Source of the DNA: Paenibacillus luteus
GTDB lineage: Bacteria; Bacillota; Bacilli; Paenibacillales; Paenibacillaceae
Reading direction: 5' to 3'
Assembly (NCBI RefSeq): GCF_006542765.1
Contig: NZ_SKCD01000033.1
Location: 248,001-312,000, forward strand
DNA: 64,000 bases
Shown: positions 1 through 7,477 of the stretch, one piece after another
Numbering within the stretch: position 1 is the stretch's first letter
Layout of the letters: each line of letters begins with the position of its first letter
Notes under the pieces: generated by a model
What the model saw: the letters and a program-made list of their open reading frames with translations, nothing else
What the model was told of the DNA's origin: nothing
The model's database searches: none
Position numbers and translations under genes: made by a program

Positions 1-239
1 GTCCTTTGGATCCAGAGTGCTCCTGCTATACATGCACGAACTACTCAAGAGCGTATATTCGGCATTTAATTAAAGCGGATGAAATCTTTGGCATGCGATT
101 AACGACGTATCATAATTTGCATTTCTTGCTACAACTCATGCGGGACGTTCGGCAAGCGATCATGGAGGACCGGCTATTGGATTTCCGGGATTCCTTCTTC
201 ACGAGCTACGGCCTGTTCGATAATGAGAAAGGGTTTTGA
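1..239 (+). CDS. tgt: Queuine tRNA-ribosyltransferase, C-terminal part (cut by window start)
   Basis: C-terminal 78 or so residues of bacterial TGT, which exchanges guanine 34 for preQ1 in GUN-anticodon tRNAs. The Zn-binding signature CSCYTC followed by a histidine in IRHL is visible, as is the family's typical tail on dimerisation helices (YHNLHFLLQLM). The reading frame is open from base 3, so the start lies outside the window. The stop TGA at 237-239 is followed at once by the Shine-Dalgarno of yajC, as in the Bacillus queA-tgt-yajC operon. Identification is secure; only the N-terminal catalytic barrel is missing from view. Confidence 0.95.
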   Translation, partial: PLDPECSCYTCTNYSRAYIRHLIKADEIFGMRLTTYHNLHFLLQLMRDVRQAIMEDRLLDFRDSFFTSYGLFDNEKGF

Positions 240-253
240 AAGGAGGGATTTCG

Positions 254-571
254 ATGTTGCAAGCAGCAGGTGAAGCAGGATCAACAAATATCCTACAGAT
301 GATTTGGCCTTTTGTGCTTATGTTCGCGGTGTTTTATTTCTTGCTTATTCGTCCGCAGCAAAAGAAACAAAAGCAGCGTACTTCCATGCTTGGTCAGTTG
401 AAAAAAGGCGACAAAATTTCAACCATTGGTGGATTGCATGGTACGGTCGTTGAGCTGAGTGACGATACGGTTGTTCTTCGTGTCAACGACACAACTAAAA
501 TGACATTCGAGCGCAGCGCAATCAATACAATTATCAACTCCGCACCAGCGGCGGTTGATTTAGAGAAATAA
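254..571 (+). CDS. yajC: Preprotein translocase accessory subunit YajC
   Basis: 105-residue YajC, a single-pass membrane protein that associates with SecDF. One hydrophobic helix (about residues 16-36, LMFAVFYFLLIRPQQKKQ) is followed by the basic RPQQKKQKQ segment and a small cytosolic domain, which is the family pattern. ATG 254 is chosen because AAAGGAGGG sits just upstream; an in-frame TTG at 236 would lie before that site and inside tgt. The gene is followed by a strong terminator at 576, so the tgt-yajC transcript ends here although secDF lies 4 kb downstream. Confidence 0.95.
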   Translation: MLQAAGEAGSTNILQMIWPFVLMFAVFYFLLIRPQQKKQKQRTSMLGQLKKGDKISTIGGLHGTVVELSDDTVVLRVNDTTKMTFERSAINTIINSAPAAVDLEK

Positions 572-575
572 TTTC

Positions 576-628
576 AAAGAAAGCGGCTGACATGTTAACA
601 TGTCAGCCGCTTTCTTTGTGTTTTTTTG
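576..628 (+). terminator. Rho-independent terminator after yajC
   Basis: Bases 576-617 form a perfect 42-bp palindrome (19-bp arms, TTAA centre) followed by a T-rich run to 628. It is symmetrical enough to work in both directions, though the genes on the other side end beyond 740. Confidence 0.93.
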
Positions 629-730
629 TTAAAATATAAGAATTTATAAGTTTGTTAGCTTATAAAGGGCTTATATTTCACCGTCAAAGCTACTTCAGCG
701 TTTAAAGGACGCCGAAGGCGTTTTTGCTTG
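624..730. repeat. 107-bp dispersed intergenic element, copy 1
   Basis: This segment matches 54314-54420 over its full length with scattered substitutions and a few single-base gaps (mid-80s percent identity by eye). Both copies begin in the T-run of a terminator. They share an AATATAAG...CTTATATT inverted pair and an ACGCC-GAAG-GCGT type mini-hairpin near the right end. No open reading frame is conserved between them. Confidence 0.8.
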
Positions 731-739
731 TCCCTGCTG

Positions 740-1132
740 TTATTTTTTCATATTGACGCCAATCATGCCACCGAAGGCGCCTGTGAGAAGAGCGGCGCCA
801 AGAACGACAGCGCTGTGAAGCGAGATCGGGGCATTCGATGCCAGAAAACTGATCAAAATGACGGCTGCCCCATACAATAGTCCAAGGATAGCGCCATTGT
901 ACCAGCCTTTGCTCTCCGAACGGCGGCCAGTTGTAAAGCCACCCGCCAGCGACGCAAAACCATGAATTAAAAGGGCATTGGTAGCTAAGCTGCTTTCCTT
1001 CATGTTAGTAAAGTGCAAAAGCAGGGAGAGAAGCAAGGCGCCAATTGCTAACCAAATGATTGAGAAAAGAACGCCTGCAAGTAAAGGTGAAGCGATTAAA
1101 GGCGGTTTAGGAGCTTGTTTCACGGAACTCAT
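740..1132 (-). CDS. TIGR04086-family four-helix membrane protein (YrzE-like)
   Basis: 130-residue integral membrane protein with four hydrophobic stretches separated by short charged loops (residues about 17-40, 53-68, 79-100 and 106-127). It resembles the TIGR04086 family, represented in B. subtilis by YrzE at the same place next to yajC. ATG at 1132 is preferred: GGGGGGAAT lies upstream, and the TTG one codon earlier adds nothing. Function is unknown in the family. It is transcribed opposite to yajC and apparently alone. Confidence 0.85.
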   Translation of the reverse strand: MSSVKQAPKPPLIASPLLAGVLFSIIWLAIGALLLSLLLHFTNMKESSLATNALLIHGFASLAGGFTTGRRSESKGWYNGAILGLLYGAAVILISFLASNAPISLHSAVVLGAALLTGAFGGMIGVNMKK

Positions 1133-1358
1133 CAAATTCCCCCCAACAAAAGGTACGTATTACTTATCCATATGGTCAAGCTTGCCGGAATAGTACAATT
1201 ATTGATACACATTTCTTTAATCGTGTACAGTCTTGCGGGATTGCCATATATTCGTGTAATGCGGTTAAGTATGATGTGATTGCACGTAGGTCAGAATAGC
1301 TGTACGGACAAACGAGACTGACTTCAGCTCGTATGAAAAGTCGAGGAGGCGGTTTCCT

Positions 1359-2114
1359 TTGGAATTTTGGAGCCTGTTAATCCGGACAGTGATCATTTAT
1401 TTCGTTGTGTTTCTGATCATGCGCTTTATGGGAAAACGCGAGATCGGGAAGTTATCCGTATTCGATTTAGTGATTTCGGTCATGATTGCGGAAATTGCGG
1501 TTATTGTCATTGAAGATATGGAGCGATCCATGTGGAGCGGCATTATGCCAATGGTCATCCTATTGCTTATCCAGGTGGGCAGTGCCTATATGACAATGAA
1601 GAGCAGAAGGCTGAGATTACTGTTTGATGGCAAGCCCAGCGTTATCATCGACAAAGGAAAGTTAAACAGTGATGTAATGCGCAAGCAGCGCTACAATTTG
1701 GATGATTTAATGCTGCAGCTAAGAGAAAATAAAATTAGTGCTGTATCGGATGTGGAATTTGCTATTTTGGAGACAAGTGGAAAGCTTTCTGTCATTCCGA
1801 AAGAAAATTCTGCTGCGGATGATCAAGAGGGTGAAGAGCAGGGCAAAAATAGTGCAAGTGAAAATGGCCACTTGAAAGCATACAATCAAACGAAAATAAT
1901 TCCTTCTAAATACCGTTTTGAAATCTTGCCTATTCCGTTAATCATGGATGGCAAGGTGCAGGATGGAAATCTGGAGAAGCTGGAGAAAACGAGATTTTGG
2001 CTTAAAAATGTGCTACAGGAAAAAGGAGTTACGGATTTTAAAGACGTGTTCTTCTGTACTATTGATCATAAAGGCAAATTGTTTGTAGATATGATTGAAA
2101 AAAAACCACGATAA
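1359..2114 (+). CDS. DUF421 membrane protein (YetF/YrbG family)
   Basis: 251 residues with three N-terminal transmembrane helices (about 5-25, 36-54, 60-80) and a cytosolic C-terminal part, the layout of the DUF421/YetF family. The conserved family features RFMGKREIGKLSVFDLVI and GKPSVIIDKGK are present. Between about residues 148 and 175 there is a low-complexity D/E/S-rich insertion. Start is TTG 1359, preceded by GAGGAGG at 1343-1349. In B. subtilis yrbG occupies the same slot before spoVB. The biochemical role is not established; related proteins have been linked to spore envelope or stress functions, which I do not extend to this copy. Confidence 0.85.
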   Translation: MEFWSLLIRTVIIYFVVFLIMRFMGKREIGKLSVFDLVISVMIAEIAVIVIEDMERSMWSGIMPMVILLLIQVGSAYMTMKSRRLRLLFDGKPSVIIDKGKLNSDVMRKQRYNLDDLMLQLRENKISAVSDVEFAILETSGKLSVIPKENSAADDQEGEEQGKNSASENGHLKAYNQTKIIPSKYRFEILPIPLIMDGKVQDGNLEKLEKTRFWLKNVLQEKGVTDFKDVFFCTIDHKGKLFVDMIEKKPR

Positions 2115-2146
2115 AGAAAGGGCGTTGCCTTTCTTTTCGTGGTTTT
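2104..2146. terminator. Bidirectional terminator between DUF421 gene and spoVB
   Basis: Imperfect 15-bp stem (CCACGATAAAGAAAGG against CCTTTCTTTTCGTGG) overlapping the DUF421 stop codon. It is flanked by AAAAA on the left and TTTT on the right, so it can serve both converging genes. Confidence 0.8.
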
Positions 2147-2165
2147 GTATTGTTTGCTTCTGTGA

Positions 2166-3734
2166 CTATTTAAACCAGCCTCCGAATAAGGGAATGCGTT
2201 CCAAGTCATGGCGATCAATAATTTTCATAACAACCATGAGCATTAAATAAACGAGAGTGCTGGCGGCAGAAGCCACGATAAGATTGATCCACTCGGCTGG
2301 CAGCGGATTCTGATTCATTGTAAATTGGGCAGCAGCTCCCATGATGACCATGGCCGTGCCTACTTTAATGAAATCAGCAAACTTCATGTGAAAGCCGATG
2401 AAACGAAGAACGCTAATGCCATGCAGTACAGTAACAAGCACAATATTCACATTGATGGCAATCAAAGCGCCATAAATGCCAAAATCAGGATCGGAAGCGA
2501 GCTTTACGATCAGAAAAAGCTTCACGATTGCACCAATAAGCGTATTAATAAGTGCGGTGCCTGGTTTATTCAGAGCTTGCAGGGCAGCTTGAAGCGGTGC
2601 TTGCAAATATATAAAGATGCCTACTGGAGCAATGAGTTGCAGCATAGGTGCGATCTCAGCATGGGCATACAGGAGTCGACAGATGGGCTCAGCGAATAAG
2701 GACATGACTACAACAAAAGGTGCCCCTGAGACTAAGGCAAGTCTCATGGATTGATGCAGCCGCTTATGAATTAAGGAATGATCGCCTCGTGCTGCGGCTT
2801 CCGATAGGGATGGAACAAGCGATACGGCAAGCGAATAGGTGAGAGCGGTTGGAAGCAGCAGCAGCGGTACAATCATCCCCTGTAATGCGCCATATTGTGC
2901 TGTTGCAATTCCAGTGGCGATACCAGCAGCTGCGAGGCTTCTAGCGGTAAGAATCGATTCGAGCAAATAAGAGAAGGAACCAATCATTCGGCTGCCAGTG
3001 ACTGGTATAGATAAGGTAAGCAGCTTTCGCAGCACTGGAAAATTCTTGGATGAATCCTGGTCTGGTGTAATTGAAGAATCTTTTTTGTTCAAATATTTAT
3101 CACGGTAATACTTCCAAATCAACACGGCAAAACCGCCAATTTCCCCAACGACGGCACCCAGCATCGCACCAGCAGCTGCCCATTCCAATCCGTATGGAAG
3201 GAATAGATAAGCAAAAGAAAGAGAAGCAATGATACGCAATACGGTCTCTACAATTTGGGACACTGCAGTAGGAATCATATTCTGTTTCCCTTGAAAGTAA
3301 CCCCGGTAGACGGAGGATATTCCTATGATCATCAGCATCGGCGTCATGACCAAAAAAGTCTGGTATACGCGCGCATCTGGCAGAATGTGGGAAGTGATCC
3401 ATTTTGCGCCGAGCAGCATAACGGCTGTCATTAGGACACCGAGTACGGCGACAAGTCCCATGGCTGTTCGGAAAATGTACTTGACGCGTGCGGAATCACC
3501 TTCGGAATCGGCCTCCGCAATCCATTTTGCGACCGCAAGGGGGATGCCTCCTGTAATGATCGTCAGCATAACCGTAAGAAATGGATAACTAAGTTGGTAG
3601 ATGCCAACGCCTTCGGCGCCAATAATGCGCGGAAGAGCGATCCGCGGCACGAAGCCGAGCAGCCTGTTGATTATACCAGCGGCAAGCAGAATCATAGCGC
3701 CCTTTATAAAGGTTTGCTTCGTTTCCTTCGTCAT
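2166..3734 (-). CDS. spoVB: Stage V sporulation protein B, MOP-superfamily flippase
   Basis: 522-residue polytopic protein of the polysaccharide/lipid exporter (MOP, MurJ-like) superfamily. The start KETKQTFIKGAMILLAAGI and the motif RIIGAEGVGIYQLSYP are typical of SpoVB, needed for spore cortex peptidoglycan synthesis. About 14 hydrophobic segments can be counted along the whole length. The ATG at 3734 has an AAGAGGG type ribosome site. The gene lies between yrbG-like and comN genes, matching B. subtilis synteny, which favours SpoVB over the YtgP/MurJ paralogues. Transcribed opposite to its neighbours. Confidence 0.92.
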   Translation of the reverse strand: MTKETKQTFIKGAMILLAAGIINRLLGFVPRIALPRIIGAEGVGIYQLSYPFLTVMLTIITGGIPLAVAKWIAEADSEGDSARVKYIFRTAMGLVAVLGVLMTAVMLLGAKWITSHILPDARVYQTFLVMTPMLMIIGISSVYRGYFQGKQNMIPTAVSQIVETVLRIIASLSFAYLFLPYGLEWAAAGAMLGAVVGEIGGFAVLIWKYYRDKYLNKKDSSITPDQDSSKNFPVLRKLLTLSIPVTGSRMIGSFSYLLESILTARSLAAAGIATGIATAQYGALQGMIVPLLLLPTALTYSLAVSLVPSLSEAAARGDHSLIHKRLHQSMRLALVSGAPFVVVMSLFAEPICRLLYAHAEIAPMLQLIAPVGIFIYLQAPLQAALQALNKPGTALINTLIGAIVKLFLIVKLASDPDFGIYGALIAINVNIVLVTVLHGISVLRFIGFHMKFADFIKVGTAMVIMGAAAQFTMNQNPLPAEWINLIVASAASTLVYLMLMVVMKIIDRHDLERIPLFGGWFK

Positions 3735-3988
3735 AATAAAATACCCTCTTCTCTTTCATATAATTACGAATATGCTCCTGTCCCGATAGAAGGACGAAGC
3801 TAGTAGACAGGCTTGTATTAACATGTTTATGCGCAGCATGTCCGGTTCCATGTCAGTCATTTTAGGAATAAGGGATAAGCCGGCAGGAATATGCGGATAA
3901 CGTAGCGAATACTTACAAAATACAAATGGGCGAAAGATTACCTTAACGTCAAAAACGTATGAGGGCATATGCTTGTAGGAGGCGCCGT

Positions 3989-4228
3989 ATGGCAGACGAA
4001 GAGTTAGTCCGGGTGATTGAAGAGCTTTGCAACAGCAAGGCAGAGGAATTTCATCTCATTGGCTATGAGCATGTAACGGGGCAAGAGGTGTGGGAATGCG
4101 TAAGCGAGAAATACAACAAAACAGGCCAGCCCGAGCTCCACGCATTAGTGAATGACATTTTATCGCTTAAGGTTATGAAATTTATGAATTTCATGACCAT
4201 TAGTGCATATAAAGGAACCCAGTTCTAA
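3989..4228 (+). CDS. comN: Post-transcriptional regulator ComN
   Basis: 79-residue protein of the post_transc_reg family. In B. subtilis ComN controls comE operon mRNA at poles and septa through DivIVA. The conserved part runs from ELVRVIEELCNSKAEEF to the FMNFMTISAYKG tail. ATG 3989 follows TAGGAGG at 3976; an in-frame upstream start would precede that site. The gene sits between spoVB and secD as yrzD/comN does in B. subtilis. Its terminator starts inside the last codons. Confidence 0.88.
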   Translation: MADEELVRVIEELCNSKAEEFHLIGYEHVTGQEVWECVSEKYNKTGQPELHALVNDILSLKVMKFMNFMTISAYKGTQF

Positions 4229-4246
4229 CCAGTGGGTTCTTTTTTA
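4215..4246 (+). terminator. Terminator after comN
   Basis: GAACCCA...TGGGTTC stem (4215-4221 with 4233-4239) with an 11-base loop, followed by TTTTTTTA. It overlaps the last codons and stop of comN. Confidence 0.75.
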
Positions 4247-4319
4247 TTGTTTTTTTTTGACTCGATTTTGCCGCATCTGTATAATAGGAATATTGAGATC
4301 ATAAGGGGGATTTAGACGT

Positions 4320-5552
4320 ATGTTCGGGAAGAGAATTTTTGCCTTCCTTGCGATCGTAGTCATTATGTTTGGCGTTATCGCTTGGACAAGCCCATCGCTA
4401 GTAAAAGATGTTAGGCTAGGCCTGGATTTAAAAGGCGGATTTGAGGTATTGTACGAAGCGTCGCCGCTAGAAGGCGGAGAAGCCGTTACACCGGAATCAT
4501 TGAAGGAAACTGCAAGAAGCTTGGAATCACGGATCGATGAACTCGGCATTGTAGAGCCGGAAATTACGACTGAAGGCACTAACCGGATTCGATTGCGCCT
4601 TGCTGGCGTTGCTAATGAGGATGAAGTAAGAAACATTCTCGCAAAACCAATCAATTTGACGTTCCGCGGGCCGGACGGGAAAATCGAGCTTGACGGCAGT
4701 GACTTCAAGCAAAACGGAGCAGGTATCGGCTACGATAACCTAAGCAAACCGTTTGTTACCATTGAGCTGAAGGATGCCAAAAAATTCGAAGAAATTACGA
4801 CTCGTCTAACTGGTCAATACCTTGCGATTTATCTGGATGATAAAGAGCTGTCCAAGCCATCCGTCAACTTCCCAATTACGGGCGGATCAGCACAAATCTC
4901 TGGTAATTACACAGCAGATGAAGCTAAAGATCTAGCCAATATGATCAATCTCGGCGCTCTTCCACTGAAGCTTACTGAAAAATATACGCAAAGCGTAGGC
5001 GCGAAGCTTGGTCTTGCGTCCTTGAAAGACACCGTTGAAGCAGGTATTATCGGAACAGTTATCATTTTGGTATTCCTTGTTATTTTGTTCCGTATTCCCG
5101 GAATTGTTGCGGGTATTACGGTCATTACTTATACGTGGCTTTTGATCGTAGTTTTCAATTTAATGAATGCGACTCTCACCCTTCCTGGTATAGCGGCCTT
5201 TGTGCTCGGGATCGGGATGGCTGTCGATGCCAATATCATTATGTATGAGCGGATCAAAGAGGAAATTCGCAGTGGCAAGAGCTTGCTGTCCTCCTTGAAG
5301 GCAGGCTCGAAAAACTCGTTCCGCACAATTATGGATGCGAATATTACGAACATCATTGCAAGTGCCGTATTGTATTACATTGGTAATGGTGCGATTCGCG
5401 GCTTTGCACTAACGATGATTTTCAGTATCCTCGTTAGTATGCTGACGAACATCTTCTTGTCACGATTCTTAATTATGCTGCTGATCAAAAGTAATCTATT
5501 CACAAAACCTAGCTACTACGGCGTAAAGGAGGCAGAAATCCGTGAACTTTAA
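4320..5552 (+). CDS. secD: Protein translocase subunit SecD
   Basis: 410-residue SecD, the RND-type proton-driven accessory of SecYEG that helps pull secreted proteins across the membrane. The N-terminal helix (5-24) is followed by the signature RLGLDLKGGFEVLYE and the periplasmic domain, then five transmembrane segments from about residue 240. The conserved GIGMAVDANIIMYERIKEE motif is present. It is separate from SecF rather than fused as in B. subtilis. The 3' end overlaps secF by 11 bases, implying translational coupling. GGGGG precedes the ATG. Confidence 0.97.
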   Translation: MFGKRIFAFLAIVVIMFGVIAWTSPSLVKDVRLGLDLKGGFEVLYEASPLEGGEAVTPESLKETARSLESRIDELGIVEPEITTEGTNRIRLRLAGVANEDEVRNILAKPINLTFRGPDGKIELDGSDFKQNGAGIGYDNLSKPFVTIELKDAKKFEEITTRLTGQYLAIYLDDKELSKPSVNFPITGGSAQISGNYTADEAKDLANMINLGALPLKLTEKYTQSVGAKLGLASLKDTVEAGIIGTVIILVFLVILFRIPGIVAGITVITYTWLLIVVFNLMNATLTLPGIAAFVLGIGMAVDANIIMYERIKEEIRSGKSLLSSLKAGSKNSFRTIMDANITNIIASAVLYYIGNGAIRGFALTMIFSILVSMLTNIFLSRFLIMLLIKSNLFTKPSYYGVKEAEIREL

Positions 5553-6456
5553 AACAAAAATTCGTTATGATTTTATAGGCAACCGCAATAAGTTCTTTCT
5601 GTTCTCGATTGTGTTGACTGTAGTGGGTATCTTGTCCTTGCTTTTTTTCAGCTTGAACTTCGGGGTTGACTTCAAAGCGGGTACAAATATGGATCTATTG
5701 GTAGGCAAGGAAGCAACACAGCAGGAGGCCAAGCAGATCCTGGTGGATACGGGGATTGATGGCATCACGCCAACCGTAGGCGGAACAGGCAATGAACGGG
5801 TATCCATTCGTTTTGACGAAGTACTCACGCAAGCGAAGATCGTTGAAATTCAAGACGGCTTCAAGGCTAAATACGGTGACCAGGTTTCGGCCGAGGTCAA
5901 TGTGGTTTCACCAGATATGGCACAGGAGCTTGGCATTAAGACGATTTGGGCGATATTGATTGCTAGCGTCGCGATTATGATCTATGTAATGATTCGTTTT
6001 GAGTGGCGTTTTGCAGTTGCGGCGAACATTGCGATTTTATATGATGCCTTCGTTGTTATCGCGTTATTCTCGATTTTCCGTTTGGAAGTGGATCTGCCCT
6101 TCATCGCGGCTGTGTTAACAACAATCGGCTATTCGATTAATGATAAGATCGTTATTTTTGACCGGATTCGTGAAAATCTTCGGTTCGGCCAATTTAAAAA
6201 CCGCGATCAGCTCGCTGAGATGGTAAACGCAAGTATTTGGCAGACGATGGCACGTAATATTTATACGGTACTCGCAGTACTCGTTGTTGCTGTATGTTTG
6301 TTCATTTTCGGAAGCGAGTCGATCAAGCTTTTCGCCCTTGCAAAAATCATCGGTCTGACAAGCGGAGCTTACTCATCCATTTGTATTGCGAGCCCGCTCT
6401 GGCTGCTTCTTAAAGGAAAACAAAAGCCAAAAGCTGTCGTTAAAACAACGGCATAA
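5542..6456 (+). CDS. secF: Protein translocase subunit SecF
   Basis: 304-residue SecF, partner of SecD. The start RYDFIGNRNKFF, the segment FGVDFKAGTNMDLLV and the GYSINDKIVIFDRIRENLR motif are diagnostic. Six membrane helices fit the hydrophobic stretches. Start is GTG 5542, preceded by AAAGGAGG at 5525-5532 that lies inside the end of secD; the overlap of 11 bases suggests coupled translation. No terminator follows; the next feature is the hairpin leader at 6458. Confidence 0.96.
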   Translation: MNFKTKIRYDFIGNRNKFFLFSIVLTVVGILSLLFFSLNFGVDFKAGTNMDLLVGKEATQQEAKQILVDTGIDGITPTVGGTGNERVSIRFDEVLTQAKIVEIQDGFKAKYGDQVSAEVNVVSPDMAQELGIKTIWAILIASVAIMIYVMIRFEWRFAVAANIAILYDAFVVIALFSIFRLEVDLPFIAAVLTTIGYSINDKIVIFDRIRENLRFGQFKNRDQLAEMVNASIWQTMARNIYTVLAVLVVAVCLFIFGSESIKLFALAKIIGLTSGAYSSICIASPLWLLLKGKQKPKAVVKTTA

Positions 6457-6457
6457 T

Positions 6458-6522
6458 CAGTTGAGAAGTAGAAGCACATGCTTACGAAGTAGGTTTTGCA
6501 TTCGCAAAACCTTGTAGGAGGT
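6458..6522 (+). promoter_or_regulatory. Hairpin immediately upstream of Shine-Dalgarno (element H, copy 1)
   Basis: A 9-bp perfect stem AGGTTTTGC/GCAAAACCT (6491-6512) ends two bases before TAGGAGG (6515-6521). The segment CAGTTGA...CATGCTTACGAAGT in front of it recurs at 36879-36938 with a similar hairpin in the same place relative to the ribosome site. It could be a translation-enhancing or regulatory leader, or the trace of a small mobile element that carries its own Shine-Dalgarno sequence. Confidence 0.6.
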
Positions 6523-6526
6523 AAAA

Positions 6527-7444
6527 ATGTCAACCACACAGCGATATGCAAAGGCTGAGTCCGCAAGTTTGACTGGCTTATGGGGGAACATGCTGCTGGC
6601 ACTATTCAAAGGCGCGGTAGGTTGGTTGTCAGGAAGCAAGGCGCTGCTGGCAGATGCATTTCGAACAGCTGCGGAGGCGGCGGCGGGTGTTGCTACAATA
6701 TCTGGCTTAAGAGCAAGCTATCAGCGTAAAGCAGTAAGGCCAAACGCTCAGGCGGATGCTGAAAATACGAAAGGGGAAGCGGCGACGACAATTTTATTGT
6801 CTGTCGTCCTTCTCATCATTGGGCTTGAAATTGGCATTTCCGCTGTAAGGGATATTGCAAATGGTGTCAATAGCGCCCCGCATTGGAGTGCTGTTGCAGC
6901 GATTGCCCTTTCTCTACTATTGCAGCAGCTTTTTTTTCCATCAAAGGAGAGAATGATGGGGCTTTGTTGCTCAGCGGCAGCTTTAATTGGCGCGAGCGGC
7001 GCTATTTTCGGAAAAATGCTGTCTGTTCCTGCGCTCTATTATTTTGATCCGGCAGCAGCAATCGTGATTGCCATTATCGTTGTTATTAGCGGGTACCGCA
7101 TGGTTAGCATTTTGGTAAAGAAAGAAAGCAAGAATGAAGCAATCGAAGATAATCCTGATGAGCTGATGCAGCTTGCTCAGCGTGTAGAAGGTGTAGTTAC
7201 CGTCCAGTCTCTACGTGCCAAAGAGCATGGTCATTACGTGATTGCAGAAATCGTCATTAGCGTTAATCCGCGAATTTCGGTACTTGAAGGGCAAGAGATT
7301 GCAAAGCGGGTAAAACAGCTCGTAATGAAACGTTTTATACACGTCACGGATGTATCCATTTATGTTGAGCCTTACGATCCCGGTTATCCGTATAAGTCCA
7401 ATCATGATCCTAATCAGGAGCATATGCCGACACTGCTGCAATAG
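6527..7444 (+). CDS. Cation diffusion facilitator-like membrane protein
   Basis: 305 residues with the CDF layout: membrane helices at about 15-33, 75-100, 120-138, 140-165 and 170-195, then a cytosolic ferredoxin-like domain (VEGVVTVQSLRAKEHGHYVIAEIVISV). In usual CDF transporters helix 2 carries D-x-x-H-x-x-x-D and helix 5 carries H-x-x-x-D. Here helix 2 reads LLADAFRTAAEAAAGV (H to R, D to E) and the helix 5 region reads KERMMGLCCSAAALIG, with neither His nor Asp. It may therefore not move divalent metals in the usual way. The gene lies between secF and recJ and has the hairpin leader at 6458. Confidence 0.75.
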   Translation: MSTTQRYAKAESASLTGLWGNMLLALFKGAVGWLSGSKALLADAFRTAAEAAAGVATISGLRASYQRKAVRPNAQADAENTKGEAATTILLSVVLLIIGLEIGISAVRDIANGVNSAPHWSAVAAIALSLLLQQLFFPSKERMMGLCCSAAALIGASGAIFGKMLSVPALYYFDPAAAIVIAIIVVISGYRMVSILVKKESKNEAIEDNPDELMQLAQRVEGVVTVQSLRAKEHGHYVIAEIVISVNPRISVLEGQEIAKRVKQLVMKRFIHVTDVSIYVEPYDPGYPYKSNHDPNQEHMPTLLQ

Positions 7445-7477
7445 AGCTCTGCAAACAGCAGGAAAGGAGAAAGCATT

